A stretch of DNA of 64,000 bases from Tubiluchus corallicola (Eukaryota > Priapulida > Priapulimorpha > Priapulimorphida > Tubiluchidae). The stretch is from NCBI GenBank assembly GCA_030141605.1, contig JAQGDQ010000074.1, positions 64,001 through 128,000 of the forward strand, read 5' to 3'. The position numbers were made by a program, and so were the translations under genes. Positions within the stretch are counted from its first letter, which is position 1, and the number at the start of each line of letters is the position of its first letter. Below are positions 36,701 to 50,300 of the stretch, piece by piece. The notes beneath the pieces are model-generated. The model saw only the letters and a program-made list of their open reading frames with translations. It was not told the DNA's origin and made no database searches.

Positions 36701-39700
36701 CGTGAAACAGATGTTGTTTAGCTACGATAAATGTAATACCAAAAGATTAGTTTGAAGTCACAATTAAATATGCTATAACACGACAAAACATTATAATAGG
36801 CCTACATTAATGAGATGAAAAACTAGAGCATTCTAATCAAATCGTACCTTATAAACAATACAACATTATGGACTTACGATCGTCATAATATGTGCACTGA
36901 ATTAAACTAAACTGAACTATTACAGCTCAAGAAATCTATAAAACAAATTAGTAGGACATTTTAGTATAAGATCAATGATAATTATTCAAAAATGCTGTAA
37001 ATAAAAATTACATGACTATGAAGTCTAATACTATGTCATCATAGAAATGTACTATAATGGAATCATCCAGTCAACTTGGATTTTATGGGGAAAACATCCT
37101 TACACAGAGAAAACTAGATGTAATGTAAACGGTTAACCAGTTAATAGGCTTGTTTAGTAGTGAACCACCAGAGCATTAACAAAGGCACTTGTATAGGTTA
37201 ACATACAATTGTAATTAATTAGTAAACACCACACGGATCTAAGACCCAGATCCGAGTGCGATTGAAAAAAGTTCCCTATCGTTTGCATAATTTCGCCACT
37301 GTCATTCTGGGACAGAACTAATGTATTATAATTAAAATTAGTAAAATGCTTACAAGCAGTTTTTTGTAAAAATGTTTGTTTCACCTACTTTCTCAGAAAC
37401 TTGAAGGATACTAATACCGATAAGCGGCAAGTCAGCATAGCTCCCTCATTTACCCAAAATTCTGATTCGAGATGACAGCTCCGAAAGCTTTTTCTTTTTA
37501 AAAAGTGCTTATCTGTTCGGATCATCCGTGTTAAACAGGTTAACATCAATATTGAAAACTAGCTGAGTTAACTCGTGTTTCAGATGCTATGTTAGACGCT
37601 GTTTTGGCCACCATATTGGATGCTTTTATTTGGATAGTGTGTAGATGTCGATATTCGAAAATCGGGCTCCCAAAAGCCTCTAAAAGGACGACACAGATAG
37701 ACAGTCAGGCAGACAGACAGACACATAGTGTGGACATGTGGATAGGAAAAATCGGGATCTCAAAAACCTCTAAAAGGACATAGCGGACGACCGTATATAG
37801 TAAAATGTCCTAAAAGTGACCGAAATTGACATTGGTACAGATAGATAGACAGACAGACAGACAGATGTGGTTTCTGGCATTTAACCTTCATGGAAGCAAT
37901 ATAGCACGCACACGCACACGTACTGTTCTGTATCTTGTATATGCATGCATACAAGTACATGTACAAGGTACAAAATCATTTAAGCAACTGAATACGTCTT
38001 TTAATCCATTTTCACAACTATATGCTTCTGTGTGACAGGGTGGCCATTTCTACAAAAAAGAGATGCTCTAAGATTTATCCAGAGAGGCAGGAGCAAAAGG
38101 CAAGCTAGGGTACGCTCTCGAATCGCAGGTCAAGGAATAGTGGAAGAATGTTGTCGAACGGGCTGCACATTTCAATCATTAGAAAGTTACTGTGCCGAGG
38201 AGTCTCTGCCGCCTTCAAGGAGTCCCAACTCGGGATTCTTTCAACTCTCGTCAATGCTGTCAAGGGCAAGAGAAAATAATACCAGAAGCAGCAGTAGGAA
38301 CAGTATTAATTTTGTAAGTACAGTTGGTAATATTATTGGTTACAGTGTACCGTTAGCATGTAGTGTTATCACTGATTTTTGTCTTATTTTAATGGCTTAC
38401 CAAGCTTAGTAATTACAACATCTTAAATATCGTTTCTTTTACAATAAATTCATGTGGTTACATAAATTACATTAATACATTTTATGTCACCAAGACTGGG
38501 ACGCGGCTCAATTTGTGGCATGCTCCGAATGTAAAGAATGCCATGCACAGATCAAATATACAGATGAGATACTGTAGGCATATCAGCTTATATTGAAACA
38601 AAATCAGCTGTTCAATTGTTTGAAGTTGCTTTCATGGAGCCTTCTTAACTAAATATCAAGGCAATGACCCCGCCGGGTTGTGTAGGTGGCGATGAACAAT
38701 TATATTTTCCCTACAATCTTTTATCCTACAGGTTATCGTAAATAAGTGTAAAACCTGGCCGAGAAATGCAGGTCACTTTGCGGAGGTGTAGGCCTACGCT
38801 CCAAAAACGAATAATTAGACGATAGTTACAGATCAGCCGCTTAATAACAACGTCCATGAGGTTAAATTTGGATTTTTCACTTTTATTTTTGTAGGCAAAA
38901 CCGAAATTCCTACGGCCAAAATGCTTACATTATTATAAAAACTGCAGATATATCTTTCGAAGGAGATCGGAATATTAATAAAAACATAAACAAACAAATT
39001 TTGCCAATTTTTTGTATGATATCATCTGATAACATGACTGCTGACTGTTAGGTGAACATAGTTAAAGAAATAGTTCCATGCTATTTTCAAAGAAAGAATT
39101 TGCGTTGATACAATTCAACTTCTTTAATCAGGAGATTCCATTCATTTTAGTAATTATGAATTGCATGTAAAGTTGAAATCACCATTAATGGCAGCTTGAT
39201 CAACAACCACCAATGGGGTAAAAACAGTGGAATATTTAAACAGAAAATGTTAAAAGTTGTAATATTTTGATAATGACATTTGAGACCAAAGGCAGTGGCA
39301 GCAACATACCATTATTATGTTTGCAACTTGCAAGTCACTTTATCATCAGAGGGTGCCGCTAAAAAAATTATTTCCTATTTTTCGTCTCAGTTTATCACCA
39401 TTAATGGCTTTTTTTCTTAATTAATTAATGATCTACATATCTTGCTTTTCGTGATGCAAGTGTTTAAATTCTTTATTAAAATAATATTAAAAATTTGTGA
39501 AAATTGACAACGTTGTTAAAGGTTGTTTCCATTTACGCTTGAACAAAATTTAATGTTTTTCAACAGCTGGGAAGAAACGGCTTTAGTTTGGCACGGCCAT
39601 CGTCGGATGACAATCCAGTAAACATAGCAACGCAGACCGCTAGGCCCAGCTGGAACCAACAAGGATGGTTCTTCATCGATTCATTACGAAAAGGTCACAG

Positions 39701-39770
39701 TCACGCTCTAAGTCTGGCAGACTTCTATGAGTACCTAGACTATTTACGACACGCAGAACACCTGGAATGA
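30628..39770 (+). CDS. Insulin/IGF-like hormone precursor (3 coding exons, 213 aa)
   Basis: Secreted insulin-superfamily precursor, expected to act through an insulin/IGF-type receptor. Exons: 30628-30790, 38039-38313, 39567-39770. Introns are GT-AG, phase 1 then phase 0. Residues 1-21 form a short signal peptide with hydrophobic core VSVIYTVLMV. The B domain holds CGTRLVNMLNLVCGSRG, with Cys27 and Cys39 spaced as in insulin. The A domain is GIVEECCRTGCTFQSLESYC with the CC-X3-C-X8-C pattern (Cys92, 93, 97, 106). The phase-1 intron inside the C domain is the conserved superfamily position. The C domain (about 47-86) is very basic, with KR, QKR, RSKR and RSR sites. No basic pair directly precedes the A-domain Gly87; IAGQ does. 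A 107-residue tail follows Cys106, longer than in insulin and like the D/E extension of IGF precursors, and ends with a Tyr/His-rich segment in exon 3. Exon 3 is joined by open frame and a good acceptor, not by homology. Confidence 0.88.
30791..38038 (+). other. Large first intron of the insulin-like gene (7.2 kb)
   Basis: No nested gene was recognised. It contains a CA/A-rich block at about 32250-32312, TA-rich palindromic sequence at about 34560-34610 and 34840-34895, two GACA/GATA short arrays at about 37696-37722 and 37840-37865, and a duplicated block reading AAAATCGGG...CCTCTAAAAGGAC at about 37660 and 37748. These suggest transposon debris near its 3' end. Confidence 0.6.
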
Positions 39771-41022
39771 GCAACTTACGTGTAAGGTTTGATATAGGAG
39801 CTTTTAAAGTTGACACCAGGAAAGGTCATCAAAAGAACTCATGTTTGATTTCTATATGCACAGGCAACGCATTATTATTTAATCTCTAAAACTCAAATGT
39901 TAAGGTCAGTTCCCTAAAAGAAACTAACTTTATGACTTATAGTTTTTACTGCATTTTAAACCAAACCAGTATCAATAGGGTATCATGCACAATAAAATGA
40001 CTTAACAATCTGAATGAACTGTTCTCTAATGTATCAGAGATAATTATTTGTTAGAGAGGAGCCTATTAAATTGTGTAACGAACCAGCAAAGGCTTCAAAG
40101 TATGTCAATAACCACAACAATTTTGGATCCTATTAATTAGAACACGCAGCAACGTATACAGTGAATGCTTTACAGATTTTTATTTTGAAATCGTTTCAAA
40201 CTTTTGCTTGATGATTTTGATGCTAGTTTCATTACTGAAGCTCTTGATGCTAAGTTGTAGGACGGGTCACAATATTTTTTGAAATATAACGAATTAACAA
40301 AATGCTTAGAATCTCAAATTCAAGACATAGGCCTATTGCCTATGCTGCACTTTATAAGAATCATTTGCAAAAATATAACCAACAAGATAAAGCATTGCTT
40401 AACTAATACTAGTACTAATTTAATCATAAAAAGTGCAGTTAAGAAGCTACAAAAGCATTTATTCTAGCCTGGTTTTAGATAGAGACCTACAAAAAACAAA
40501 TACAACTAAAAAAGTAAGAGCACTCATTCAGCTTGTATCTTTATTGGTCATCTTTAATGCATAGACTGCCACTAAAAATATGCCACACTCGAAATTACTG
40601 CATTGCAGCATGCTTACAAAAATTGAAATTCAGGTATGTTGTTAAAGTCTTTCTGCAAACTTTAAATTACATACATCAATGCTAATATGTGGTGAAAAAA
40701 GTAGTTGCCAGACAAATTTGATCATTATTCTTTGCACTTACAGAAGTATTTTGAAGTGTTCAAAAGCCATTTTCTGCAAAAAGTCTCTTCTGGATTCTAT
40801 ATAATTAATTACAGCACACATGTAGGATATGCTAAATTATTTTAGGGAAATGCACAATCACAATAAATCAAAATGCCAATAGATCATTATAGCAAATTAC
40901 AACTGCTGTAGGAAATGTATTAACTATTATTTTAAATTGTATTTTTTGTTGTCACAATATTGCTATAAATGGTTACACTGAGAGAAAAATAATTATATAT
41001 TTTATCATTGTTTCTGTTTACT
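39771..41022. other. Convergent intergenic region between the insulin-like gene and FIBP
   Basis: The 3' ends of the two genes face each other about 1.56 kb apart (stop to stop). Candidate poly(A) signals lie at 39991-39996 (plus) and 41023-41028 (minus). No other gene is seen; the short ORF at 40279-40467 lacks any support. Confidence 0.5.
39991..39996 (+). terminator. Candidate polyadenylation signal of the insulin-like gene
   Basis: AATAAA lies about 220 bases after the stop codon at 39768-39770. Confidence 0.4.
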
Positions 41023-41028
41023 TTTATT
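41023..41028 (-). terminator. Candidate polyadenylation signal of FIBP
   Basis: Minus-strand AATAAA lies about 305 bases past the FIBP stop (41333-41335). Confidence 0.3.
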
Positions 41029-41332
41029 CATTAATTGTTTTTAGAGAAGTGAAAAGCTTACAATGTGGTTTCAAAAGCTCACACAAATCTCGATGCTGCT
41101 AGTGTCTACTCTGTCATTAAGAACTGTCAAAATTAAGACAAATGGTGACAGCACAGGGTTTTACATCTCAGAAAACTAGGCCTTAAAGTGAGGAAGCTGC
41201 TAAATAAGTTAGTGAATCATGTACACTAGTAGTACTAATGTAACAAACCGATAAATAGCAAAAAAATCCATGTTGTACTGCATGCTAATGCTATCACTGA
41301 AGACTGGTCGATCTTTTCAGTTTGTGATTTCA

Positions 41333-44300
41333 TCAGCTGTGATACATTTGCAACAAACAGGATTTGACAACTGACATATAACGTTCCCACATAGTCACAA
41401 TTCGGGAATTTAACCTGCAATAAAATAGATAAACAGAAGGGATGACTAGGTCCTAGAAAAAAGCCCACACACGTTATAAGTAGCAGTCTTAATCAGGGGT
41501 CGTGAAGGCAAAGTATACACATAATAGCTTCACTTAGTAACACGAACGAAGGTAGATTTTATCATTTTTCAAGCTAGTCTCAATAAAAAAGATTTAACAT
41601 GGTAATTATTTTTTAAATGTTTACCAATCCTTTAGAACTTTAGCTTGGCAAGTCTATTCCTGTCTGATAAATCATTTGAAAAATGCCCATATATATATAT
41701 ATAACTAATGTATATATAACTGTTATATATATATATATAACAATATATATATATTGTTATAACCTAAGATAAATAATATTTGTATTCGAATTCTCCTTTC
41801 AGAACTTTTAAAACAGAATATTATGTGATGTACGAAGCTTAACCTGCTTGATGTACATGAGGAATAATTTCCAATTTAAAATGACACATTTTGCATTTGC
41901 ATATTAACCTTGATCCAGATCCCAAAATCCAGAAATTATATGAATTCAGAGATTGATAGTCGAGCCCTCTAATCAGTATTCAAAGAAGAAAAAAATTTTA
42001 TTTTTGGATTCCAAAAAATATTCGAATTCTAAATCATTCAATTCGTTTAATTTTAACATACTCCTCAAAAATTTGGTTGAGTTTGAAAACCATGTGAAAA
42101 ATGAACTTCTCTGTTGCCACGGTATTTCTAGAATTAAATATAAAAGATAATGATGCTAAAATTAATAAAAAATGTTGTACCATAAAGTGTTGCTAGAAAC
42201 TCTAAAATAAATAAGCAAGTGATTATTCTGAGATGGAATTCAATAAACACAAAAACATGCTTATGAACTTGAGACTAGCAAGAGTAAAAAGTGAAAGAAA
42301 GTAAAAGCAAATCATTACCGTAATTTAGGACGTAGCTTATATCTAATAAAATGATAACTGGCAACAGCTCATTCCTTGTCCTTGTATTAGTTCAGTTTTG
42401 TTGCTTAATAAACCAAGATGACTCAGCTGTTATTTGGTTTACTACAAAGGTTTAATTACAAATCCTCAGCAAAAATGGAATATACACATATATCAGTCAA
42501 TCAATTTTCTTTTGGAATTTGGATCTTACATCCATTAATAGAACTTAAATGGAAAATAAGTTTAATACCCCAAATGCAGGACTCACAAAAGCTGGCGAGT
42601 GACGCTTTCTTTTTTTAATGTCTATGAGGATTAAAATTACAAATTACTTTTATTTTTGATGTTTTGAGCTTCTAGACGTACTGTATAACAAAATACCTGA
42701 AGAACTTACATAGCAAGTTGACCTGGCATTTTTGTCAAAATGATACAACTATAAGTGAACACTGATTAGAGTAATGTCAAGTGTTGGGTCTATTGCTTTT
42801 GAAATGTAGTACTGCTATAAATGTAATTACTCTCCTCAAAAATAGTGGCACTATCGCTATAATTATTTGTTTTAGAAAGTAGTTTTTGCAACTACTACTA
42901 CTGTATAAAAGTAGTGCTATTACAATGGCTACCACTTTTGTTTTGCAGCGACTTCTGGGTATTATTGATATAATACAAATATAAATGACACAATAAAAGA
43001 GCTTGCTAGCAGTGATAATTAAATTCAGTGGCAGCTAAAGAAACCCAAGTAAAAACACAAATTGTATCAAGGTTCTAACTAAGCATCATTTACTAACTAA
43101 ATCGTTATTTATGGTTTTAAATAGACACTTGCAGGTCATTCATACTTGTCAATATGATAGTAAATTAATCATTACAATGGTATTCATGCGACACTTGACT
43201 ATTTTATCCTATGCGACAAACTATAGTTCAAACTTCAAACATGTTTATTTGCTTGAAAAAATTAATGTTTTTATTTAAAGTTGCTATTACTAAGCAATAA
43301 CTGTTCACTTTTTGGTGGAATACCTTTTCCAAGAAGACACGCGAATAACGATAATAAGAGAAACATGTGAAGCATTAATGTCTTGCTTCACTGTGCTGGA
43401 GATCATTACATCTACAATTAGGCCTACACAGTTACACAGTTGCTGCTAAAACACAATTAACTTGCTATAGAGATGTTAACTGGCAGCCACAAGAATTAAA
43501 TGGTACAGCAGTACTTAAAAAAAAAACAGTGAAATTACAATTTACCACTATTCATTTTCAAATTAGTGGTGCTACTCCAGCACCACTGGTTGCAGTGGTG
43601 CTCTGTAGTGGTACTACAGCAATGGTGCTACTATCCAATATGGGTCATTAGTTATTAATCAAAGTTTTGTAAAGCAAGTCTGTAAATCATACCTGTTAAT
43701 TTTGCTGACTGCAGTTTCATACTCTGTTAAAAAAACAGCAATGTCCGAATGCGGCAATCTCAAGTTTTTGCAAACATCTATAAACTAAATAAAATGATCA
43801 TTTGCAGCAGAGCAAGTAAAGTTATTTACTCTAATAATATAGAAATAAAGCACTGCCTATGATTTCTTATGTCTCATACTTAAGTAAATATCTTAGACTT
43901 AGTATTAGAAGGTGAGAGACTTAAGAAACGTAACACATAAGTAAGAAAAGTAACTGCTCTCCCAGTTATTTAAAAGATAAAAATTTTAAAAACAAAAACA
44001 ACATCAGTTCTTGTCAGTTTAGACTTTAAAGTGCTAAAGACTTTAAACAAATACTCATATAAAACATTAATTGCTATTCAACAATTTTATCAAACTAAAA
44101 ATTTGCAAAAGCAACCAAGTAAAACATTTAAGTGAACCTATACCATACACAAAAATAAGTTGGTAAACATAAGCCACTTTTTTATTAAAATTGGATGTAA
44201 ATATATTTGCTACAAAAAGAAATCAAACAACAGGCACGATAAAAAGAAATTACAGAAAAACTAAGTTACAAAAAAACCAAGTGCAACATTAACAAAAAAA

Positions 44301-47300
44301 ACTTAATAATTTGACATTTAGCACTAACGAAGCCAATGTCTGATTTAATCCAGCAATTGCAATTTCCTTGTCGAAATGATTTCATCAGTGTAAGAGTATT
44401 AGTCTGCTGACCTTTTAACGAATGAATAATCCGGATAAGAGAATTATTTACAAAAATCCCAAGAAACTAGACTAGTTTGTGTTTTGATTATAAACAACAA
44501 AATCTGATTTAATGAAACTAATCTGCAGACGTGAGTCAAGAAGTGAGTCGATTTTGTAAACAATGCTTAATTATGGTTAATCGCTACTACTACAAAACAA
44601 AATATGGGTTGCAAGTGAACATGAACAGACTGACAACAGAAACTAAGTTAACAGGTTATAGTGCTGCAGACTGTTCACAACAATTTGATGACTGTCTAAA
44701 ATGACGACATAAAAGATGCAGTGCGTTCAATAAGCATGGAGGCAAATTTATATTATTAGAATAAAAATGTAATTTTCAAAAATGTTGGTGCTTTATTATA
44801 TGCTGATAAGTTAATAAAGCATTAAACACATTTATGTAGTCCATATTTTTGTGTGATGTTAGGTTAAGCTGCATAACATGTTATGAATATATTAATTTAA
44901 ATCAAGTCAAATTGCATGACTTACTTAACAAAAGCATATTTAAATCGAGATTCCCAAAGCAATTATATAGCAGAAAACAAGCTGTGTCCATTGGAAGATT
45001 TAAAGCATGCATTTATACAGGATATGATTGAAGGGTCACTGGTAGTCTAACAAGAAAGGTGCCAAAATCTCATGTCATATGACGAGAACTAAACAGACAG
45101 TAAGGTAAGTACATTGGTAGGCCATGATCTACAATCTTTTACAATTAGGTTTACCACTGCAATTATACAGCGAGTCCAAGTTAGAAACATAATATACTAC
45201 CTTTTCAACTAGATCCACAAAAAAATCTTTGATTTCTTTGGAATGCACAAGTCCGCAGGCAATATTAATTAAAGCACGGGACAGCACCTGTGATCAGAAC
45301 ATAAAAATAGAACTCTACTAGACAGAAGAATAGCTCGCTAGAGCTATTTCACAGTTAAAAAACATTGCCTACATTAAAGCTTGGGTGATGATACGTGATA
45401 ATTTTGTTTGGCAGCTAGTCATATTTAATCACATTACAATTAAAGCGAACTTTTTAACTTATGGACAGCACAGCACAGCAAAATCTACTCAGTAGCAAAT
45501 GCAATTAATTTTTAATTACTTTTAAAACTAGCAAAAATGTAACAAATTACCTTGAAATTAGCTTCTAGATCACCGTAAGACTTCTGATCTAGTAAGGGAC
45601 ATACTGCTTGACAAGTTATACTAAAAATAATAACAAAAATAAGTAGGATAATCTATAGATTAAAAGCCCCCACAATTACGTTCCGCAAGAGAAACTAAAG
45701 AGTGGTGAAAACACAAAGTACAGATTCTAGTTCAACATAAAATCAGCCCACAACTTCATCAATAATGTTACATTTTTACACAGTTCAGTACTCAGGATGC
45801 AGCACTCATTGGCAGAGCTACTTATACAGATGGGTTGTGGCATGAAAGGAACTTACTCTAACTATCAAATCTAGTTGTCTGAGATGAATTAGTGCCACAG
45901 TTGGACACACATACATCTTTCCTCAACAGTACATGAGTTTATTTTAACCATAAAAATAATCATTTATATTATAATAGTTAAGAGAAGAGTTTGTGCAACT
46001 CTTGCCAAAATTTTATCATTCATATCATCTGTCTTCAGTTCAGGCAACAAGCATAGAGTGTGTGCTGCTCTCAATTTATCTTAACTTGGGAAATAATACA
46101 TTTCCTTTTAATTTCCTGTAAACTGAATGAAGTATTGTCACACAGTAACAAATTGTTGTGTTGTATAGCTGCAAGGCATAATACAACTGTTATTTAAGGG
46201 ACAATATGTTATTCATTTTATACATGTGTTACCGCCTGGAAAAATAGACAAACATGAGGTACATGTGTTGTGAAGAAGTGAAGTCAGACTTAAAGCTACC
46301 CTGTGACTTTATCTCTAATTTGTAGAGTTTAGAAAGATTCCAGCTCTGGCTCATGAGGCTTTTAAGACGACAACTGTGACTCCCGTAAGCTCACAAAATT
46401 CCTCTCTGCTAAACTGATATTAGTATTTTGCAAAGCGATGGGCTAAAAGTATGCTGTCATGTATAGGGATGTACTGAATATTCAGATCACCGAATTTTTT
46501 CCCCTTATATCAGTATAAAAATCCGGTCGTAACTTCAAAGTTTCAGCTTAGCTTCAGTTTACATTTTTAATAATTGTCACATTAGGGGAAAATTATATTA
46601 AACAATCCGAATATTTCCCTGCAATGCTTATAAAAATTTATCTAAAAAATAAATTGATAGTATACAGCAAACATGGAACAACAGCCAACATTTTGCTTTC
46701 TGTTTCTGTCTGATAACTTGAAGAATGTGATCACAGTTGGTACACAGGTCATCTTACTCGTACTAGCGTGATGACTCTGCAATACACGATGAAATAAATC
46801 AATAAGATCTCCAGTTAGTAAACAATTATAAAATTGCAATTTTGCTTAAAAACTGTTTTTATTATACAAAATATTTGAACAGCCTTTGAAAGAATTAGGG
46901 TTCATTTTAAAATACTTGATAGTTTTTTAAATAAATAATATTAACCATTAAATGCAAACATAGATTTAGTAAACAGAACAATTTTACACTGCTCACCAAT
47001 CACCACTAACTTTAAATAATAAAACATTATAACGTTTATAATCCCTTCAAATGAAATTATAAGAACATTCGGTTCAGTTTCGGTATTCCAATTTAACTTG
47101 ATATTTTATTCAGAATTTGGCATGGTGATGAAAATGTGCATTTGGTGCAGCCTTACACAAGCATGAAGTATAGACATGAGTGAAGTGTCCTCAAAACAAT
47201 AAACAAAGCAAGGTTTAAAAAGAGTTTAGCAGATTTACAATTAATTTTGCACTAAAATGTTATTGATTGAACGTAGAGCCAAAACTGAATCCATTTTTTT

Positions 47301-50300
47301 CACATTTTTGGTGCAACCAGATCAAGGCATAAACAACATGATACTGCAGATAATCAAAGCACCAAGTCAGGGCTCTGTGACATGCTTGCAACACTCACAA
47401 AATTTTTGTCAGTATCTAATTATAACTACATCACATACCTTTTGTGCTCTTCCATTATTTCTTTTTCACTAAGAATTTTAACCTCTTTAAGATCATGTAG
47501 AAATTCCCTGTCAAGATCCACATCAGAATCTTCCTGCAAATTTCCTGGATAAGAAAAGCAGTTTCATATTACAATATAGTGTTCACTCGCTACTTCGGGG
47601 TTCGTTTATCGCAAACTCGCTGTTTCGCGGGTTTTCAAAAATATTAGTGTAAAATATTTATCGCGGTATTCTCGCTGTTTCGCGGGTTTTTGCTGTATTC
47701 CGTCTAAAGTATTTTTGCACATGCGTAGTACGTATTGTACAGTAATGTATAGATTTGATGAATTTTGCATAAAAAATCACAAAATGTATAAAAATATATT
47801 AAAAATATTAATTCTAACATTAAAAGAATATTATAAATCATAAAAAATTACCATTTACAGTAAATAGTGTATTCATTCGGCGGATGAATACGCACCAAAA
47901 ACGAAATGTAGTACTTGCGCCCACTTGAGATGCTACCTGCCGACGTGAGATTGTACACAACACACGATTGGTTGATTGATGGAAAGCGACTAACCAGAGA
48001 AAAGTTATTAAAGGAGTGGGAAAGGGTTATGTATAAAAGAGTTTGGATAGGGTTTATAAAGGCTTAAATTAATGTATAACTACTAAAATAAGTATAGCGT
48101 CCCTACTTCGCAGAAATTCACTTATCGCGGATGGGCCTGGAACGGAACACCCGCGATAAGTGAGAGAACACTGTAATACTAAAAAGACAATAAAAGGTTA
48201 CAGCATTATGGGACTGGAAGGCTGAGCTGGTACACGCTAATGCTGCAGAGAAGTAATTATTTGCTGCTACATTTTTCTATCACTCAAATCAACTTGCAAT
48301 CAAACAATTAACTTTTACATCAAATTTGGCTAAGTTTAGATGAAATTTAGCATAAGTATGGCCTCCATGAAACCATATTTTGGCTCAGAAATCATTATTA
48401 GCCTAAGATTAAGACCATTTGGGACTTTGGTCACTAGACCAAAGCTGAAGCAATTTTTAAGTGCAATGTAAATTTGGCCAATTTTTGTACAACATGGCAT
48501 TTGGATAAGGCACAAGCACTTAAAATTTAGATGCCTACAATTTTTTTTTCATAAAAAAGGTCCCACATTTCAGTAATAGTTATTATTATCACGTTACAAA
48601 GCACAGGGAGAATTCACTTGTAGCGCTAGCAAATAACAAACATCAAACAAGTAATAAAGCAGTTACAAAAAAAATATTTTGACTCATTAAGCTACCTGCA
48701 GAGCCATATGACCAGTGAGCGATCATTGTTGTTGCACAATGAGAAAAATCACTAAAGTTGAGATAATATAACTTCTTCTTCCCCGTTTCGAAGCGATTAT
48801 TAGTGAGAAAAACAAGAGCAGCATACTTTCTGGAACAGAATAAAAATTTAACACTAGATGGCGATGCAAATCAAATGGATAACAATACTTTATTATGCAT
48901 TAAACACAAGAATCAGAATGGTTTTGTGTCATATGACAAAAATACTCCAAAGTGTACAGCAAAAAACAGAAACTTTTAGCAGAACTTAGCATATCAGTTA
49001 CACACTTACTGTGCTAGTTCATGAGAGAGCAAGAAATTGGTTTGGATATTTGAAATGAGTGATCCTCGACGATCCTCCATTGCTTTGAAAACTCGCTTCG
49101 TATTATCAAACTAAAAAAAGAAAACAATTAATGACAAATAGATGTAAACAAGCAATGCGTCTAAACTAACAAAATTGTCTTACACATTTTCAAGTGGGCA
49201 TTATTTGTAACATAAAAAGCATTCACTGTGCATTAACATTTAATCATTTGTGATCTTAAAAAGAAATCAAAAGTATGAAGACAAAAACGAAAATTTTTTG
49301 GCTCATTTTAAGCATAAATTTTGGCAGACATACCTGCCTTCGGCAGCTTTTTAGGTTTTTTGAAGTTTTCTCGCTGACATCGTCCAGTTCCTTGCGTGTT
49401 TTTGATGACAGCTTCTTTCCCAAAATCTCACGTAGAACAATGTCATCAAATTCATAATACCTGCAGCAAGTATAATAAAATAAAAAGGGCAATTTCTATT
49501 TTTTGAAGCAAAAGTCCTGTGCATTTTTTCAAACACTAACAACATTATACATATTTTCTATTTACAGCAAAAATAATGGGGACAGTTTCATGTACACGTC
49601 GTAAATTTCTGCACTTAAGTGCATTTGTCTTATGACACCTCTAAGACAGTGTCGCATTGTATGCATCTAGCTGTCTTAGGGTGCACTTAGTTGTCAGAAC
49701 TTTGCTGTTAGTAGAAATTTATAAACCTGTCATAGGGGTCACTTAAGTCCGCTATTTGAATTTAATCAAAAGTTCGTTTTAGACTAAGACACCCTGGGCG
49801 GTGCTAGTATTAGCAAATCGCGAGCGGTAACATGCAAATTATAATGAAACTGAATGAAAGAGCAACTACAGGCATGCGGTTCTTTAAGACGGCTGGTAGG
49901 TTTGTTTATTTCTATTGAGCTGTATAAGTCAGAATTGACAATTGAAATTCTCTTAAACATATCTTAGACCTAATAATGCAAACTATTTATTAATAACATT
50001 AACTGCTTGACGTAACAAATGTGACGTGAGGAGCGAGAATAGGAGAGGAGAGACGAGGAAAAAACAGCAGAAGGGAAGAGAAAAGGCAAGCAGGGAAAGA
50101 GAGAGAAGAGGAGATGAGAGGTTAGGAGAAGAGAAGAGAGGATAAGAATGAAGAAAAAAGAAGCAGAGACAAAAGAAGGGAAAGTAAAAAAATGGAAAAG
50201 CAAGCAAAGAAAAGGGAAAAGAAAATGGCATGAAGGAGTGCAAAGCCAGTTGAGAAGAGAAAAGAAGAGAACAGGAAAGAAGTGAAGAAAAGAGAAGGAC

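Noticed and set aside
38314-38409. Reading through the end of insulin-like exon 2 to the stop at 38407-38409
   Set aside because: A strong GTAAGT donor follows AATTTT, and the read-through peptide is low quality, whereas exon 3 gives a clean in-phase continuation. Not excluded as an alternative transcript.
41235-41468. 77-codon minus-strand ORF as a separate small protein
   Set aside because: The real last FIBP exon (41414-41333) lies here in another frame and ends with MWERYM...MYHS.
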